This document shows, piece by piece, positions 42,019 through 54,106 of a stretch of 64,000 bases of DNA. This DNA is from Rhynchopus euleeides. Its lineage: Eukaryota > Euglenozoa > Diplonemea > Diplonemida > Diplonemidae. A program made the position numbers and the translations under genes. How positions within the stretch are numbered: the stretch's first letter is position 1; each line of letters opens with the position of its first letter. The DNA lies in the NCBI GenBank assembly GCA_963210315.1, contig OY723262.1:2108001-2172000 (forward strand). Reading direction: 5' to 3'. The notes below the pieces were generated by a model. It made no database searches. It saw only the letters and a program-made list of their open reading frames with translations, and had not been told where the DNA came from.

Positions 42019-44580
42019 CTGCCCCCCCCCCCAGCACCACCACCACCACCCCACCCCTTTCCCCGGATCACTGCTCTCTCTACATCGCTAGCCATCGGGT
42101 CCTCTGACCCACTGCAATTCAACACTCACCGAGTCTGACGCTGCCCCAGACTTCCCACTGTGACCTGCAGCAAGAGTCGATTTCCAATGGAGTGTCGAGC
42201 GGGTATTCCAACTAAATCCCTCCGCATCAGAAAGGGGGAGTATTTGCATCGTGCGTCAAGGAATAGGCGAGTAAGGAGAAGCAGACCTGGTTTGTTTGGC
42301 CTGTTGTGACCCTCGAGGTCCCCCCTGCTGATATATATACGTATATGCCTCTGGTGTTTCACGAACAGCTGGAGCCCCGATAAATATCCAAGATCGTTGT
42401 GCCGAGACACTCCTCCTGACGTGAAAAACAAATCATGTTTGTTCTCAATCCCCAGCCTGTAGGAAGACATCGATCGACGCTCATTGTCGTGGGGGATGAT
42501 TGTGGGGAATAAGCCTGTCATAAAGGACGGAGTCGTGAAGCAGCTCCTTTTTGCTGTGGATTTTCGGGGCCACATTTTTCCCAGAGGGGGTGAGGGGAGG
42601 TTCCCCTTGCCCTTCATGAGCGGCATTGCCTTGCCGCTACGACTGTTTCAAAGTCGCAGCATACCCACAGCCAGTCTTCAACGAAAAAATACCCGTTCAC
42701 AAAAAACCAAAATAGCGGCCCTCTCTCTGGGGGCTAGTAAGGGCGCCTTTTGGCCCAAAAAATCGCCAGATCATCGCGTTGTATTGATTGGTAGAATGCC
42801 ATCACCCGTCATCTCATCAAAGGGTTGCCTGTCCTGTTTGCCAAGTGTGGTTTGTTGTCGGCTTTCTCAACCTCACAACTGCTGTGAGCCTATCGAGTGT
42901 ATTTATACGATGCACGTCCCTGCAACTCCCTCAGGTGTGCTGGCGCTGTGTACTGTGTCGTGCGGTTTGTGTGTTTTGCCGCCAACAACAGCACTGCTGT
43001 ATTGTCAGGGATTTAGCCTACGGGAAGGGCTCAGGATATTGTCGAAACAGAAACAGATCAGAGATGCCGTGACACAGCTTTTGTGCGGCCTGGGAAGATT
43101 GGATCTGCTCTTAATCCTGCCCTGCGGGCAGATCGCGCTATGAATTGGCGGCTTGTGCCCCTGCGCTCGTGGCTGTTACACCAAAAAGGTGTTGCCTTTT
43201 TGTGATGACGGTACAAAATCACACACCACGGGACCCACCCATCCCCCCCCTTTCCCATCCATTCATTTTTCTGCGATTTGTTTCAAGTGTTCTTCCCGTT
43301 ACCCTTTTATCACTTCAGGCAAAGAAACAACAACCGTACAAACGCTAATTGCACCACTCCCGCCCAGACCCGCACCACCCCTCGCTGAGACTGATGCGAA
43401 GTATCGATTGGGGCCACATCACGACTGGAGCTCCATTGAGACCGTGCCTGTCAGACAAAGATGAAACAGCTGCCCCTCTTCTCACGGGGGGGCTGTTGGG
43501 AAGCACGGGCAAGAAAATTGTTATGGCAACGGTTGTTCTGGTTGCACAGCACTAACTTGTTCTCCACAACTACCGCCTGGTGCCGCGGATATGCAACAAT
43601 TGGCACGTGCACAAGCGCGTCATAATTAGTTTGCACATCGGCGCCGATCGCGGCGGGTGCCCTTGTTTGCTGACCGCCACAGCTAGTCATGCTTCCCCTC
43701 CCCACGCTTTACATCCTCTGCCTCACTTGATACACGCTGTTTCTAAGTGGTCGTCCTTGCGCAGTTCCGGGCCCTCCACTTGTGCTTCGGCCAGCTGAGG
43801 AGGGTGATTTTGCCTCTGCAGTCATCTGTAAGTTCTATCCCGCACACAGCGCTGCATGTTAGTCAGCTTGGACCAGGCAACCATGTCTAGCTGACTCTGC
43901 ACGTTGTCCGCATAGTTTATATTTCACCACGAACACCCCCCACACGCCCCTTTGTTTTTACTGCGACGAGCCATAGTTTCTGGAGCCATTCTCGAACCGA
44001 ACAATGCTGATTAATCTGGGGAAAGAACATGCCGGAACAGCGTCCCCTCTCTCGCTGAGGGCTGCTACGAACACGGCCAAAAATCATTCAAAATCGTTCA
44101 AGAAACCTGGGTGAGGGGAAGTTGCGTGTGTCAGTGCGCCGGCTCGCCACCGGATTGCCGGATTGCTGGCTCCCACCACCCAGCCACCCACCCCTCTCCC
44201 CGAAAGTAGCAAATTAATAAAATTCTGAAAACACCCACAGGAAAGCTTCCCCATTGCTCCGGGGCCCAAAGCCAACTCACTGCCCAAGTGTTGAGCACAT
44301 TTGCAATGTTGAATGCAATCTTCCGTGTATTCATGGCAAGGGGTGGTGGTGGTGTACCAAGTTAAAATATTTGTGATCCCCGAACAAAAGAATAGGCCCA
44401 CCGCACCGCCCTGCAACACCCAGAAACACAGCCTGTCTGGGGAGCGCAGGGAGGGGAAGTGGGGATTTTTCATGCAGGCATTCAAGATCGAAATATCAGT
44501 GTGTGTGGAGCCAACGTTTCTCCACGGTTCACCCCCCCAGTGGCTGGCTTAACGCCGGGGTACTGTAAGCAGGGGGCTGG

Positions 44581-44627
<47 letters not shown>

Positions 44628-44870
44628 CTCCCCGCGGGCTGAGGTCAGGCTGGCGACCCAGGTTTTCAGGGTGACACCAGGATTTCCTCGAAATTTTGGG
44701 TGACCCCCACCCTGGTCGGGGGGGGGGGTCCCTCGCAAAGTGGGGGACAGGGGGGGGGGGTACACTGGCTACCTCCCGCACCTGTAGGAAAGGACCCCCC
44801 CCTTGTACCTGTACAGGGGGGGGGGTACTTTTACCCAATTGGCATTTCCCAGTAAGTGGTGTCAATAGGC
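42019..44870. other. Gene-free spacer with 45-base G homopolymer
   Basis: No gene is supported. A 166-codon minus frame at 42126-42626 has no recognisable domain or bias and is left out. 44583-44627 is an unbroken run of 45 G. One TCGTTCAAA repeat lies at 44040-44103, and a degenerate relative is near 42700. Confidence 0.55.
44040..44103 (+). repeat. TCGTTCAAA dispersed repeat
   Basis: GTCCCCTCTCTCGCTGAGGG, CTGCTACGAACACGGCCAAA, then AATCATTCAAAATCGTTCAA. A clear copy of the family consensus. Confidence 0.6.
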
Positions 44871-45740
44871 ACCCCATGGCCAAAATGACCCCACCACAAT
44901 CCGCACGGATCCCAAATATCCCAAAGAACGGGTTTTTGGAAAATCCGAGGGGGGGGGTCCCGCTGGGTGGGTAGGTGGGGTGGGGTGTGGGCTGGTGAAG
45001 GTGGCTGCCTCCCAGCCACCTTCACCCATGACCAGTCCCTGAACCAGACCCACGTTTCATGGGCGAAACTTGGCTCGTACACCACCAAAGTGACCCCACT
45101 GTGATCCGCAAAAATTCCAAACGTTCAAAAGAAAGGGGTTTTGGAACACCCGAGGAGGGGGTCCCGCTGGGTGGGTGGGGTGGGGTGTGGGCTGACTGCC
45201 TCCCAGCCACGCTGACCAGCCCCTGAACTAGACCCGTGTTTCATGGGTGATGCTTGGCTCGCACACCACCAAAGTGACCCCACTGTGATCCGCACAAATT
45301 CCAAACGTTCAAAAGAAAGGGGTTTTGGAACACCCGTGGAGGGGGTCCCGCTGGGTGGGTGGGTGTGGCTGCCTCCCAGTCACATTCCCTTAGGACCAGC
45401 CCCTGAACCAGAGGCACATTTCATGGACGGTGTTTGGCTCCTAGACCCACAAAGTGACCCCACTACGATACGCAAAAGTTCCAAACGTTCAGAAGAACGG
45501 GGTTTTGGAATACCCGAGGAGGGGGTCCCGCTGGGTGGGTGGGCTGGTGTGGCTGCCTCCCAGTCACATCCTCCTGGGGCCAGCCTCCTATGACCAGACC
45601 CTGAATCAGACCCACATTTCATGGGTGAAGCTTGACACCTCGACCCACAGTGTGACCCCACTACGATCCGCACAGATTCCAAATAGTCAAAAGAAAGGGG
45701 TTTCGGAACACCCGAGGAGGGGGTCCCGCTGATTTTGGGT
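44871..45740 (+). repeat. Minisatellite, five units of about 180-205 bp
   Basis: The landmark GTGACCCCACTGYGATCCGC starts units near 44886, 45091, 45274, 45454 and 45652. Each unit continues ATTCCAAACGTTCAAAAGAA, GGGGTTTTGGAACACCCGAG, GAGGGGGTCCCGCTGGGTGG, then GGCTGCCTCCCAG and ATTTCATGGG. Single or paired units of the same repeat occur at about 50482, 50682 and 51069, and inside both hAT-like copies (about 16678 and 19847 inverted). Transposition has therefore carried units around. Confidence 0.8.
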
Positions 45741-47430
45741 CACTTTCGGGTGATGTCAGGTACCTGGAGTGACCGCAGGTAGCCCATTTTCAGGGTGGGA
45801 GCCCTACTCGTACGTCACCCAGATTCAGCCCAAACCGTGCACCTCGGGTGCACGGTCGCCGGCAGCGCGCGGGCACCCGGAAACAGGCCGCATTTGCGCG
45901 CGCTGCCTGCACCCTGCACGCCAGTGTGGTGTGGCGGGGTGGGAGGAGCTGATTGATTGATCGACAAATGCACCCCCACCCTTCTACTACCTGATCCTCA
46001 TACAGTTCAGCTGCAAAATCCAGCAGAGAGCGTGCTCGTCGCCCCAGTGTTGTGCGGCAGTGCAATGATAAGGCGCGTATGTCCTCGACTCCATCGCAGT
46101 GCATGGTGAGATTACAGTCTCACCAGGGGGGGGGGGGGGGTTGCGAAGAGCACGGCCAAAGAGTTTTAAAAATAACGTGAATAACAGCCCCTCTCAACGG
46201 GCAAGAAGAGACACGGCCATAATCGTTCTATTCGTTCAAAATTATCGTGAACGCAACAGAGGCTTGCTGTGTGAGAAATTTGTCTGGACTTCACGTCCTG
46301 GCCCCACCAAACCGAACCGAAGTTCTGGCCGAAATTTAGTACATCCTGCTGGTTTCGACCTGGCGGTATCACCCCAACTGCAAGCGAGCCCTGAGTCAGG
46401 TGGATTTCTGGGACCCAGTCAGATCTCCTGAAGATGCTGTGATTTCCCCTGACTTTTTACTTGAGTCAAGGATGATTATTTGGCTTTCCCCTGGCCTGCT
46501 TGCGGCCGGGAGAAAGCCAGGGGGTGGGGCAGGGTGGTGGCGGAGGGGTGGGGGTCAATGTTAAAATGTATTTTCATCTGCGACCCCCTCCCCCCCGCAC
46601 CCCACCACCGGACTCAGACCCTCCCCACCCCTGGTTCTTCCTGATTATATTGTTCTGCTATCAACTTCCCCCTATTCCCCACACTTATTTCGTGACAGCC
46701 CCCACCCCCCCCCGACACAGGAACACGTTTAGATTGTGTGTAAAGCAAAACGGTGCCATGGTGCGCCTATTGCGGACCCGGGCACTTCTGTTCTCGTGCT
46801 TTTTGTTCAACGATATCAAAAAAAAAATGCCAACGAAACAACAAGGGAGCCTTTCACCCTCGAACCCGAAAAGTGAGAAAAGGCGAGCTTCTGTGCCTCA
46901 GAAATATATAGGTGAACCACGGCCAAATACACACTGTAATCGTTCCAGAGCACCCCCCAGATCCCGACAGCATCCATCGATTCGGATCGAGTGAGTCACG
47001 CGCTTCGATGTCAGCAGGGAGAATGGAGGTAAAGGCGCCAACAACACCTCTTTTCCGTCAGAACCTGGAAGGTTAGGAACGTGCTCGAATACAGAGGACA
47101 TCTCTGGCAGTAGCGTCAAGGCAAAGATAATATTTGAAGAAGCACGTCAGGGTCGCCCTCACTCTGTGCCAAACAGTGTGTCGTTGCGACACCTAGTTTG
47201 TTCGAGGGCACTCACCTTTTCTGCACTTTCAGAGCGAAGGCCCCCCAACGTAGATCTTCCCAAATCGCGTACGTTATTCCTCGGGGCTAAACTAAACGAA
47301 ACCATTTTTTTGAACAAAAAAATGTCCCCACCACCACCCCCCTCCCGCCCAAATTTGCTGCCCGAATGTCTTTTTTCCGTGCCCCCCCTGAACGAAATCT
47401 ATTTTTTCTCTGCGGTGGGATCCAATTGCA
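45741..47430. other. Gene-free spacer with strong hairpins
   Basis: No gene is supported. ACCGTGCACC-TC-GGGTGCACGGT at 45834-45856 is a perfect hairpin. GGCAGCGCGCG and CGCGCGCTGCC (45859-45908) pair around a 28-base loop directly after it. The two stems in a row could be a structured RNA or a terminator-like fold. A TCGTTCAAA repeat copy lies at 46148-46252. Confidence 0.5.
46148..46252 (+). repeat. TCGTTCAAA dispersed repeat, duplicated copy
   Basis: Two half-copies: GAGCACGGCCAAAGAGTTTT at 46148, and CCCCTCTCAACGGGC, ACACGGCCATAATCGTTCTA, TTCGTTCAAAATTATCG from 46191 on. Confidence 0.45.
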
Positions 47431-47431
47431 A

Positions 47432-47564
47432 TAGTGGCCCTCGCACGATCCCCACCCATCGTCCGCCATCTGTCATGAGGTATATTCAGTGGATTGCCTG
47501 AATGTACGCTATGGATGTCCAAAAATATACAGCAATCGATACCAGATGGGCACTGCGAGGGCCC
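47432..47564. mobile_element. Possible MITE, about 130 bp, AGTGGCCCTCGCA ends
   Basis: AGTGGCCCTCGCA on the left and TGCGAGGGCCCACT on the right are inverted with one extra base. The CCCTCGC core resembles the MITE family at 3197 and 34888. No target duplication was confirmed. Confidence 0.4.
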
Positions 47565-48095
47565 ACTCTGTGTGTGAGCTCAGTTCGGCCGTGATTTCGC
47601 GACCCTCGCCACAAGCGTTTTCTGAGCCGTTGCCAAACAAAAAATGTGTGATCTGCAGAACAACCATCACCCTCCCCCTCCAGGCTGCCTGAATGAAGCA
47701 AATCCGCCAATGCGTTGCGTGCGACGCAAGAAGGGATCGCCTTGTTTCCTTGAAACCTCCGCTACGCGCAAGAACAGTGAGCTTGTTGGGGTGGTATATT
47801 TACAGGCCCTGGGTATAATGACGGTGTTTCTGGCGCCAGCCTCCTGTTTCGCCGTTGATCCCCAAGGCTTCTACAGCTTCCTGAAATCCCGAAGATTCGG
47901 TGCCCCACTGCACTGTGTGTCCCAGCCTCTGAGGTTGGACCTACAATGTAGGCGTTCTGGCGGCGGCGAACAATTGGCAAACGTATTTTCGCTGTTCTAG
48001 CAATTCAACAGCCCATTGTGTGGACGGCACAAGGAAATAGCAAAACAGATCAGGGCAACGACGCCGATATTAGTATTCGTTTGTGTTTTGACATA

Positions 48096-48299
48096 TGACC
48101 TCGTCCTAAACCCCCCCCCCCCCCCCCCACTTTGCACGAGAAAACGGTCGAAGCACCCCCAGAACACACCCCCCAAACCCCTCATGGATGTGTTTGTGGG
48201 TCTGTGACAGGTGCATGGGGTCTGTTAGGCAATTTTTCTGACAAAAACCTGAAACCCCCCGAAAAAGGGCAAAGTGGGGGGGGTTTTAGGACGAGCCCA
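48096..48299. mobile_element. MITE, 204 bp, TA-flanked
   Basis: Ends CTCGTCCTAAA-C(n)-CACTTTGC and GCAAAGTG-G(n)-TTTTAGGACGAG are inverted, differing mainly in homopolymer length. TA lies at 48094-48095 and 48300-48301. It contains C17. No coding capacity. Confidence 0.6.
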
Positions 48300-48374
48300 T
48301 ATCCAGAGAGCGTGATCCTCATAGAGCAGGAAGGGGGGGAGACATCCTGATAATCCCTGTTCTTTCGATTTCTA

Positions 48375-48538
48375 CACGGTGGGGTACGACAACCAGAGGG
48401 TAACCCTTTTCGGTACCCAAATCGGCCGAAAATCCGATAACGCATTTAGGTACCCTGGGTACCTAATTTAGGTACCCCAGGGTACCTAAAAAATGGGTTA
48501 CCCACAGGGTCCGACATCGGGTGTCGTACCCCACCGTG
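48375..48538. mobile_element. MITE, 164 bp, perfect 17-bp TIR, TA duplication
   Basis: CACGGTGGGGTACGACA at the left and TGTCGTACCCCACCGTG at the right are perfect inverted repeats, each next to TA (48373-48374, 48539-48540). The interior is full of GGTACC and GGGTAACCC palindromes. Fits a Tc1/mariner-mobilised (Stowaway-type) element. Confidence 0.85.
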
Positions 48539-48540
48539 TA

Positions 48541-49534
48541 CAAAATACCACCCCCCCCCCCCTCACCCCACCCCCATCTTCCTGGGGGCGTTGGGGAAAA
48601 TCAAAAAGAACCCGAACATGACGGTGCTCGCGGCCAAAAGACCCGTTTTTAAAATTGTTTAAAAATAGTGAAAATTTCATAGGCCTGATGGCTCGGCTGC
48701 ATCGGTCAGAAGTCAGAATCCGGCGTCGCGCACCACGAGCTGGGACCAATGCGAGAAGAAAGTTCGTGTGCACATCAAGGTGTCAGTCCTAGCAAGGGGG
48801 CATTTATATTTTCATGTTTTTCTGCGCGGTTTGGCCGTTTGTGTCGATTTATTCAAAATTGTCACATTTCTTTTTGATAATCTTTTGAGAATCCAATTAT
48901 GCTTGCTTTGTGGCGTGCGCCCTCCCCACCCCCACCCCAAGGAGGGCCCGCCTAGCGCTTATTATTCTCTGCTCTGCACATTCACACCCTCCCCTTCTAC
49001 CTCAGATTTGGATTTGTCCCCACCCCCACACATGGGCAGCGTCTCGAGTGAACATTTAAATTCGACACTTGTGTGTGACCCTGTGCGTGTATCCGCGTTC
49101 ATTCGTCCTCCAGCTCCGGCGGCTGTGTTAGTTTCCTGTGGATCTGAACAGTTTTCTTCGTTTCCAACAAAAAAAATCATGGGGCAGTATGGTTTGTCAC
49201 GTTGTTTTTGTCACGTTTTTTCTCGATCCAGCGGGACAGATGTATCTTCCGCGCGATCCGGACAGGTCCGAGCAAGCGCACCCTAAGTGGCAGACACGTT
49301 GCCACTCTTGCAGTAATTCCTGCAGGTTCCGTTTTTTTTGACTCTGCCTTCTACCGTCTATCGGCTGAACCCCGCCCCTCCTCCACCCCCCCCCCCCCCT
49401 TTCATTGTCGGCTTTACGCCTAAACGTGCAAAGTTCTCGACAGAAATTACCCCCCCCCACGCCACACGCAACACAGAGGCGACGACATACTAACCCCACC
49501 CCCCCCCCCCTAGGCATAGACCCCGATCAGGCAT
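48541..49534. other. Gene-free spacer
   Basis: No gene is supported. C-runs occur near 48551, 49389 and 49450. A degenerate GCGGCCAAAAGACC relative of the TCGTTCAAA repeat lies near 48632. Confidence 0.5.
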
Positions 49535-49791
49535 GTCGCTAAGCGTCGACCGTCGACCCAGTGATTTTGGGTTTCCCCCCCCATAAAAAAGCGTCGACCC
49601 AGCGTCGACCCAGTGGACTGGGTTGACGCTTGGTCGAGGCTTGGAGCGTCGACCTAGTGGAACTGGGTTGCCATTCAAGCCTGGACCAAGCGTCAACCCA
49701 TTTATTACACTGGGTCGACGCTCACCAAGCGTCGACCAAGCGTCAACCCACTTTCACTGGGTCGACGTCGAAGAGAGTATGGTTTTGCAGG

Positions 49792-49855
49792 AACAGATGC
49801 TCACTACCGTGGCCTCCGGCGGCTGGGGGGCTCCGCCCCCCAGACCCCCCTGTGG
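49792..49855 (-). repeat. GC-rich hairpin core repeat, copy 5
   Basis: Reverse-complement core: GAACAGATGCTCACTACCGT, GGCCTCCGGCGGCTGGGGGG, CTCCGCCCCCCAGACC, then CCTGTGG. Full length. Confidence 0.8.
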
Positions 49856-49966
49856 CGTATGTCTCGTACTCAAGTCATTCGATTCCCACCGGGTCAGGGA
49901 ATCTACCCACTCCAGTAGCCTCAGGAGGACGCAGCCAACTCACACAGAATCTGTACGCCCACAATG

Positions 49967-50026
49967 AACAGATGCTCACTACCGTGGCCTCCGGCGGCTG
50001 GGGGGCTCTGCCCCCCAGACCCCCCA
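49967..50026 (-). repeat. GC-rich hairpin core repeat, copy 6
   Basis: Second core of the dimer, with TCTGCC in place of TCCGCC in the hairpin loop. It is joined to copy 5 by the linker shared with 2705-2810. Confidence 0.8.
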
Positions 50027-50354
50027 TCTCGCGTGCCCGTCTAGTAACCAAGTCCTTGCGCTTTGACGGCCGTGACATATCAGGGGGCAGCGTCGAAATC
50101 ATGGTCCCGAAAGCCATTTTTTGGTTTCCTCCGGCACCCGACGGCGCGAGCAGGAGAGGAACCACGGAAGGAACCCAGCGCCTCACACCGTGCCCACCTA
50201 GTGGTCCACCGATGGGAAAATTTGGCAACAACACGAGCGCGCGCGAAGCGCGCGCGAGAAAAATTGACCCCTAGTGTTTTCCCCCCTGATCCCCCCCCAA
50301 AACAGGAGCGTCAACCCACCAAATCTCCAAAATCGAAAAGTTAGCGACAGGCCT

Positions 50355-51237
50355 GGACCCCGATAAGAGGGGGTCGGGGGTCGGGGGGGTCAGGGGTCGG
50401 GGGTCCGAGGGGGTCGCCTTGAGGAATTTGCCTGAATGGGGACCACCAATAAGGGGTGTTCATAGGCACCCCATGGCCAAAATGACCCCACTGCGATCCG
50501 CACAAACTCCAAACATTCAAAAGAACGGGTTTTTGAAAAACCCGAGGAGGGGGTCGGGGAGGGTGCCGCTGGGTGGGTGAGTAGGGTGGCATGGTGTGTG
50601 CCTCCCAGGCATCTCCTCCCACGACTATCCCTGGACCAGACCCACATTTCATGAGTGAAGCTTGGTACTTCTATCCACGAAATGACCCCACTACGATCCG
50701 CAGTAGTCCCAAATATTCAAAAGGACGGGGTTTTGCAAACCCTGTGTGGGGGGGTCGGAGGGGGTCGGGAGGGGGGGCCGACCCCTCATACTCCGACCCC
50801 CAAGTTTGCAACCCCCCATTTTCCGACCCCTGAGAAATAGTGCAAAAGTTCCGACCCCCAAGTTTCAGACCCCCATTTTCTGACCCCCTTCCGACCCCTC
50901 CCTCCCCCCGTATTCCGACCCCCGAGAACAATGGGGGGTCGGGAGGGGGGCCGACCCCTGACCCCCATATCCGACCCCTCGATTCCGACCCCCGGGTTTC
51001 CGACCCCCATTCTCGACGAGGACCACCTCTGCATTTCAGGGGTGTTGTGTGGCACCTACACCAACAAAGTGACCCCACTACGATCCGCACGGAGTCCAAA
51101 CAATGCAACAGAGGGAGAAACCCGCGTTTCCTCAGGAAAAACCCAGGGGTTTTCCCAGATATTTGGGGGGGGGGGTCTTTTATAAGAGGGGGTCGGGGGT
51201 CGGGTGGGGTCAGGGGGTCGGATTCTTATCGGGGTCT
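50355..51237. mobile_element. Candidate element with GACCCCGATAAGA ends and GGGGTC arrays
   Basis: GACCCCGATAAGA (50355-50367) and TCTTATCGGGGTC (51225-51237) are perfect 13-bp inverted repeats. Beside each lies a GGGGTCGG-type array in direct orientation. The interior (50766-51010) is a long array of CCGACCCC-x-AGTTTCC and CCGACCCCCATTTTC units. Three units of the GTGACCCCACTRYGATCCGC minisatellite are also inside. No gene, and no target duplication identified. Confidence 0.55.
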
Positions 51238-51246
51238 CTGCCCCTA

Positions 51247-52587
51247 GGGGTGGGTATACCCCTGTGAGAAAATGGGTATTTTCAGGACACGCTCTAAACA
51301 CCTCTCAGCCCCTACCTGACACACGCACCGACCCCAAAGGGTGCCAGAATGATATCCTGAGGCCACCAACACCATTTGTGGGGCCTTATGGGGTGTTTTT
51401 TGGGGTTCCGGAAAATTTGCCCACCGGTGGTTCCTGGTGGTACCGTAGGCCCACCTCTGTTTGCTGGACACGCCCTTTTGCTGGCACAATACGGGTAGGC
51501 GTGGTGAAGGGGGTGTCGGAAATTGCCCGGACACGAGTTTCGACGATTGTGCCCCTGTCCCACTGATTTTTGCGCGAATTACATGCACGTATAGGCGTGC
51601 CTTGGCCTGTACAGGCCTGGATAGGCACAGATTGCCTGTATGGATTGATCTCGATGTGCATATCCCGACAGGTATGGGCCTGTATGGTCTTGTTATCCTG
51701 CGTGGAGCCCTGCTGAAAAATCAGATGGCTGTCGGTATTCACAGCCAGTATATTTCTTTCACAGAGCACCCGAAGCTCGTCAATACGATTGCGCTTCAGG
51801 GCGCGCCTGTGCCTCGCCTGATGGGCAATTCGTCCATCACGCCCCTCAACAGAGCCAGGTGTCACAGGAATGACTTCCATCGATTCGGGTGGTTTGCAAA
51901 AGCCTCCTCGTCATTTGCTTCGAATTCAGCAAATTTGTGCATAGTAACTCAGTTCACCTGCTGCGTGTCTGTGCATTCCTGCTGTTGACAGTGCTGCAGT
52001 GTGCGCAGCCAGGCATTGGTTCCCATGCTGGCAGGCAGGTGTTTGGACTTTGAATTTCGTGAGGGTTTGGAGGCGTGCCTTGAGTCTATCGAAATGATTG
52101 CGCCTCAGCTGCTAATATCTCACCAGGAGCGCCCAGTTCTTCGCGAAGATGAGTTTCAGAAGTGACTGAGTTCAACTGTGCACAGTGCGGCGCTCAACAC
52201 AGGCAGCATGTCGTCATGGAGAAGAGTGTCGATTGCTATAGAATCTGGCATGCGGGAGTAGCCTCGTTCTACAGTCTGCGCGAGCTGGTTCCCGAGGGTG
52301 ATATTTTCTTGGTAACAGGCTTGTGGGGTGGCACTAGCCATGTGAAGGGGTGTGAGTGAGTGTGCAGTGCCTACCCGGGGGGCACCGTAGGAACCACCGA
52401 TGGGCAATTTTTTTAGAATGCCAAAATATCAGCACTGAGGTTGATCTGGTGGTGAAATCTCCACCACAAAACACTTTTGGGACGATCTGGGCACATTGGC
52501 ACCCTTTACATGGCTTTCTGAGGTACTTTTTGGTGTTCCCGAAAAATGTTATTTTCTCACGCGTATAGGGGGGGGTATACCCACCCC
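51247..52587. mobile_element. Inverted-repeat element, 1.34 kb, TA-flanked
   Basis: GGGGTGGGTATACCCC at the left and GGGGTATACCCACCCC at the right are perfect 16-bp inverted ends, flanked by TA (51245-51246 and 52588-52589). Further in, GTGAGAAAAT, TTCCGGAAAATTTGCCCACC-like and GGTGGTTCCT segments are also inverted but diverged, so the TIRs once were about 200 bp. Frames of 164-175 codons cross the interior without recognisable domains. A decayed transposase cannot be excluded. Confidence 0.7.
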
Positions 52588-52589
52588 TA

Positions 52590-53984
52590 ACCCCCCCCCC
52601 CCCTCCCCTCCCCTCCCCTCCCTCCCCCGCTCGTGCCTCGTCAATACTCTGTCTCAGTGGTGCCGGTCAATATTCAGGGCCTGTTTTTGTCAGTGGTGAT
52701 GCGTTGCTGAACACCCGGCTGGGCCCACTGCCTGCAGTGCCCATTGAGTGAAGGGTGGGAGGCCGACTTTGTGCATTTACTTATCTCTCCATCGCCACCA
52801 CCACCGCCCCACCCCCCGGGTGACATGGGTGGGTGTGTTCCTTAGCGAGCTGGTAACGTCACGATGTATATCCCACAACCGCTACCCTTCCCCAGGGAGA
52901 AAAAAATCCACTTTTTCTAAACCGCTCCTTTCAAGGCCTTGCATGACAGTGTGCTGTGTGCGCATCTCAGGATGGTGAACTCAGACACAGCCTTCTGCCG
53001 CTGCTAACGCATTTTACGCTTTTTTTTGCCTTTTTTTATATACCCCACGACACCCCCGCACCCCCGCACCCCTCGCCCCCACAGGGGTGTCGAACAGAAT
53101 CGGCGGGGCTCTATTGGGCACAAACACACAGAAACAGACCAGGCTTTTTTCAAGGGCAGGGTGCCCTTTGTGTTTTGACCCAGGGTCTGTTTCGCGGCTC
53201 GCCGGTTTGGCCTTGGCGCAGGTAGACCGGGGGAGGGGGCGTTTTTCTTTTGAAAACCCCCTCCCTGTCCAACCAACTCCCCCCTGGCACACCTTATTTG
53301 GCGCCCGAAAACACAGCAGCATGCCACACGCACTCAGCACTCGCTCTCTGTCTCTCCCGCAAGAAGGGATCGCGATTCAAAAACACCTGGCGTGTCGCAT
53401 CAAAAAAAAACCGGGAGAGAGGGAGGCCGTCCACCCCACTCCGCCCACCCACTCTCTTCGAAATAATGTTCAAAATCGTTCAAATTGTTCAAAAAAAAGG
53501 CCACGGGTTTCAAATACACGTACCGCCCCCCGCCACCGCCCCCTCCAACTTTTTTCATTTTGCCTGTTGTTCAGGGATATATTTAAATCATGATTGAGAT
53601 TGAGGATTTCGGCCCCAGGAAAAAAACCCCCAAAAAAAACCCCTGTTTTTTCTTGGGGGTTTTTCCCCCCTTTTTTGGGGGTCCCAGTCTCGGGAAATCT
53701 GCAGAGAAAGAAAAACTGTGAGGATGGGAACTACCTTGGTGTGAATAAAGAAGAAAATGAGAGACCTGCTGCGCTAGCCCCACCAAGCAGCCACAGCACG
53801 ACAGGACTTTCTAGTCTTTTCCCCATCACCCACCAGCCCCACGCACAACTCACAACAGTTGAAACAGCAAAACCCCACCCACGACAGGAAAGGCCTCACA
53901 AATGAGAGTCTCGGCAAAAGTCGAAGGCACATTCTGGTGCCACCTTGCTTTTGGGGTACCCACGCAAACCCGCAAACCCGGGTT
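52590..53984. other. Gene-free spacer
   Basis: No gene is supported. Contains a TTCAAAATCGTTCAAATTGT repeat fragment (about 53466-53492). An A/C and T/G rich imperfect palindrome lies at 53620-53690. A SINE-like fragment is at 53764-53806. Confidence 0.5.
53764..53806 (+). repeat. SINE-like dispersed repeat fragment
   Basis: CCTGCTGCGCTAGCCCCACC followed by AAGCAGCCA, matching 62706-62740 with one change. TGCTGCGCT..AGCAGCCA pairs as a stem. Confidence 0.45.
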
Positions 53985-54106
53985 TCCACCCCCCATAAAA
54001 ACGCGTCGACCAGTTTTACTGGGTCGACGATTGGTAAGCCCCGACAAAGCGTCAACCCGGCTACACTGGTTCGACGGTCGACGTCGAAGAGAGTATGGTT
54101 TTGCAG

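Larger units (their letters stand above)
49535..50030 (-). mobile_element. GTCGAC-array element with hairpin-core dimer, copy 1
   Basis: 49535-49770 holds eight GTCGAC sites within GCGTCGACCCA-type repeats in both orientations. These run into GTCGACGTCGAAGAGAGTAT and TGGTTTTGCAGGAAC. Then come two inverted-orientation hairpin cores (49792-49855 and 49967-50026) with the conserved linker. The same order (CCCCCCATAAAAA, GTCGAC repeats, GTATGGTTTTGCAGGAAC, core-linker-core) recurs at 53985-54306, so this is a composite mobile unit. No coding capacity. Confidence 0.7.

Noticed and set aside
51386..51880. Possible transposase remnant on the minus strand
   Set aside because: 164 codons with a few plausible stretches but no DDE or other motif, and a similar-length frame on the other strand.
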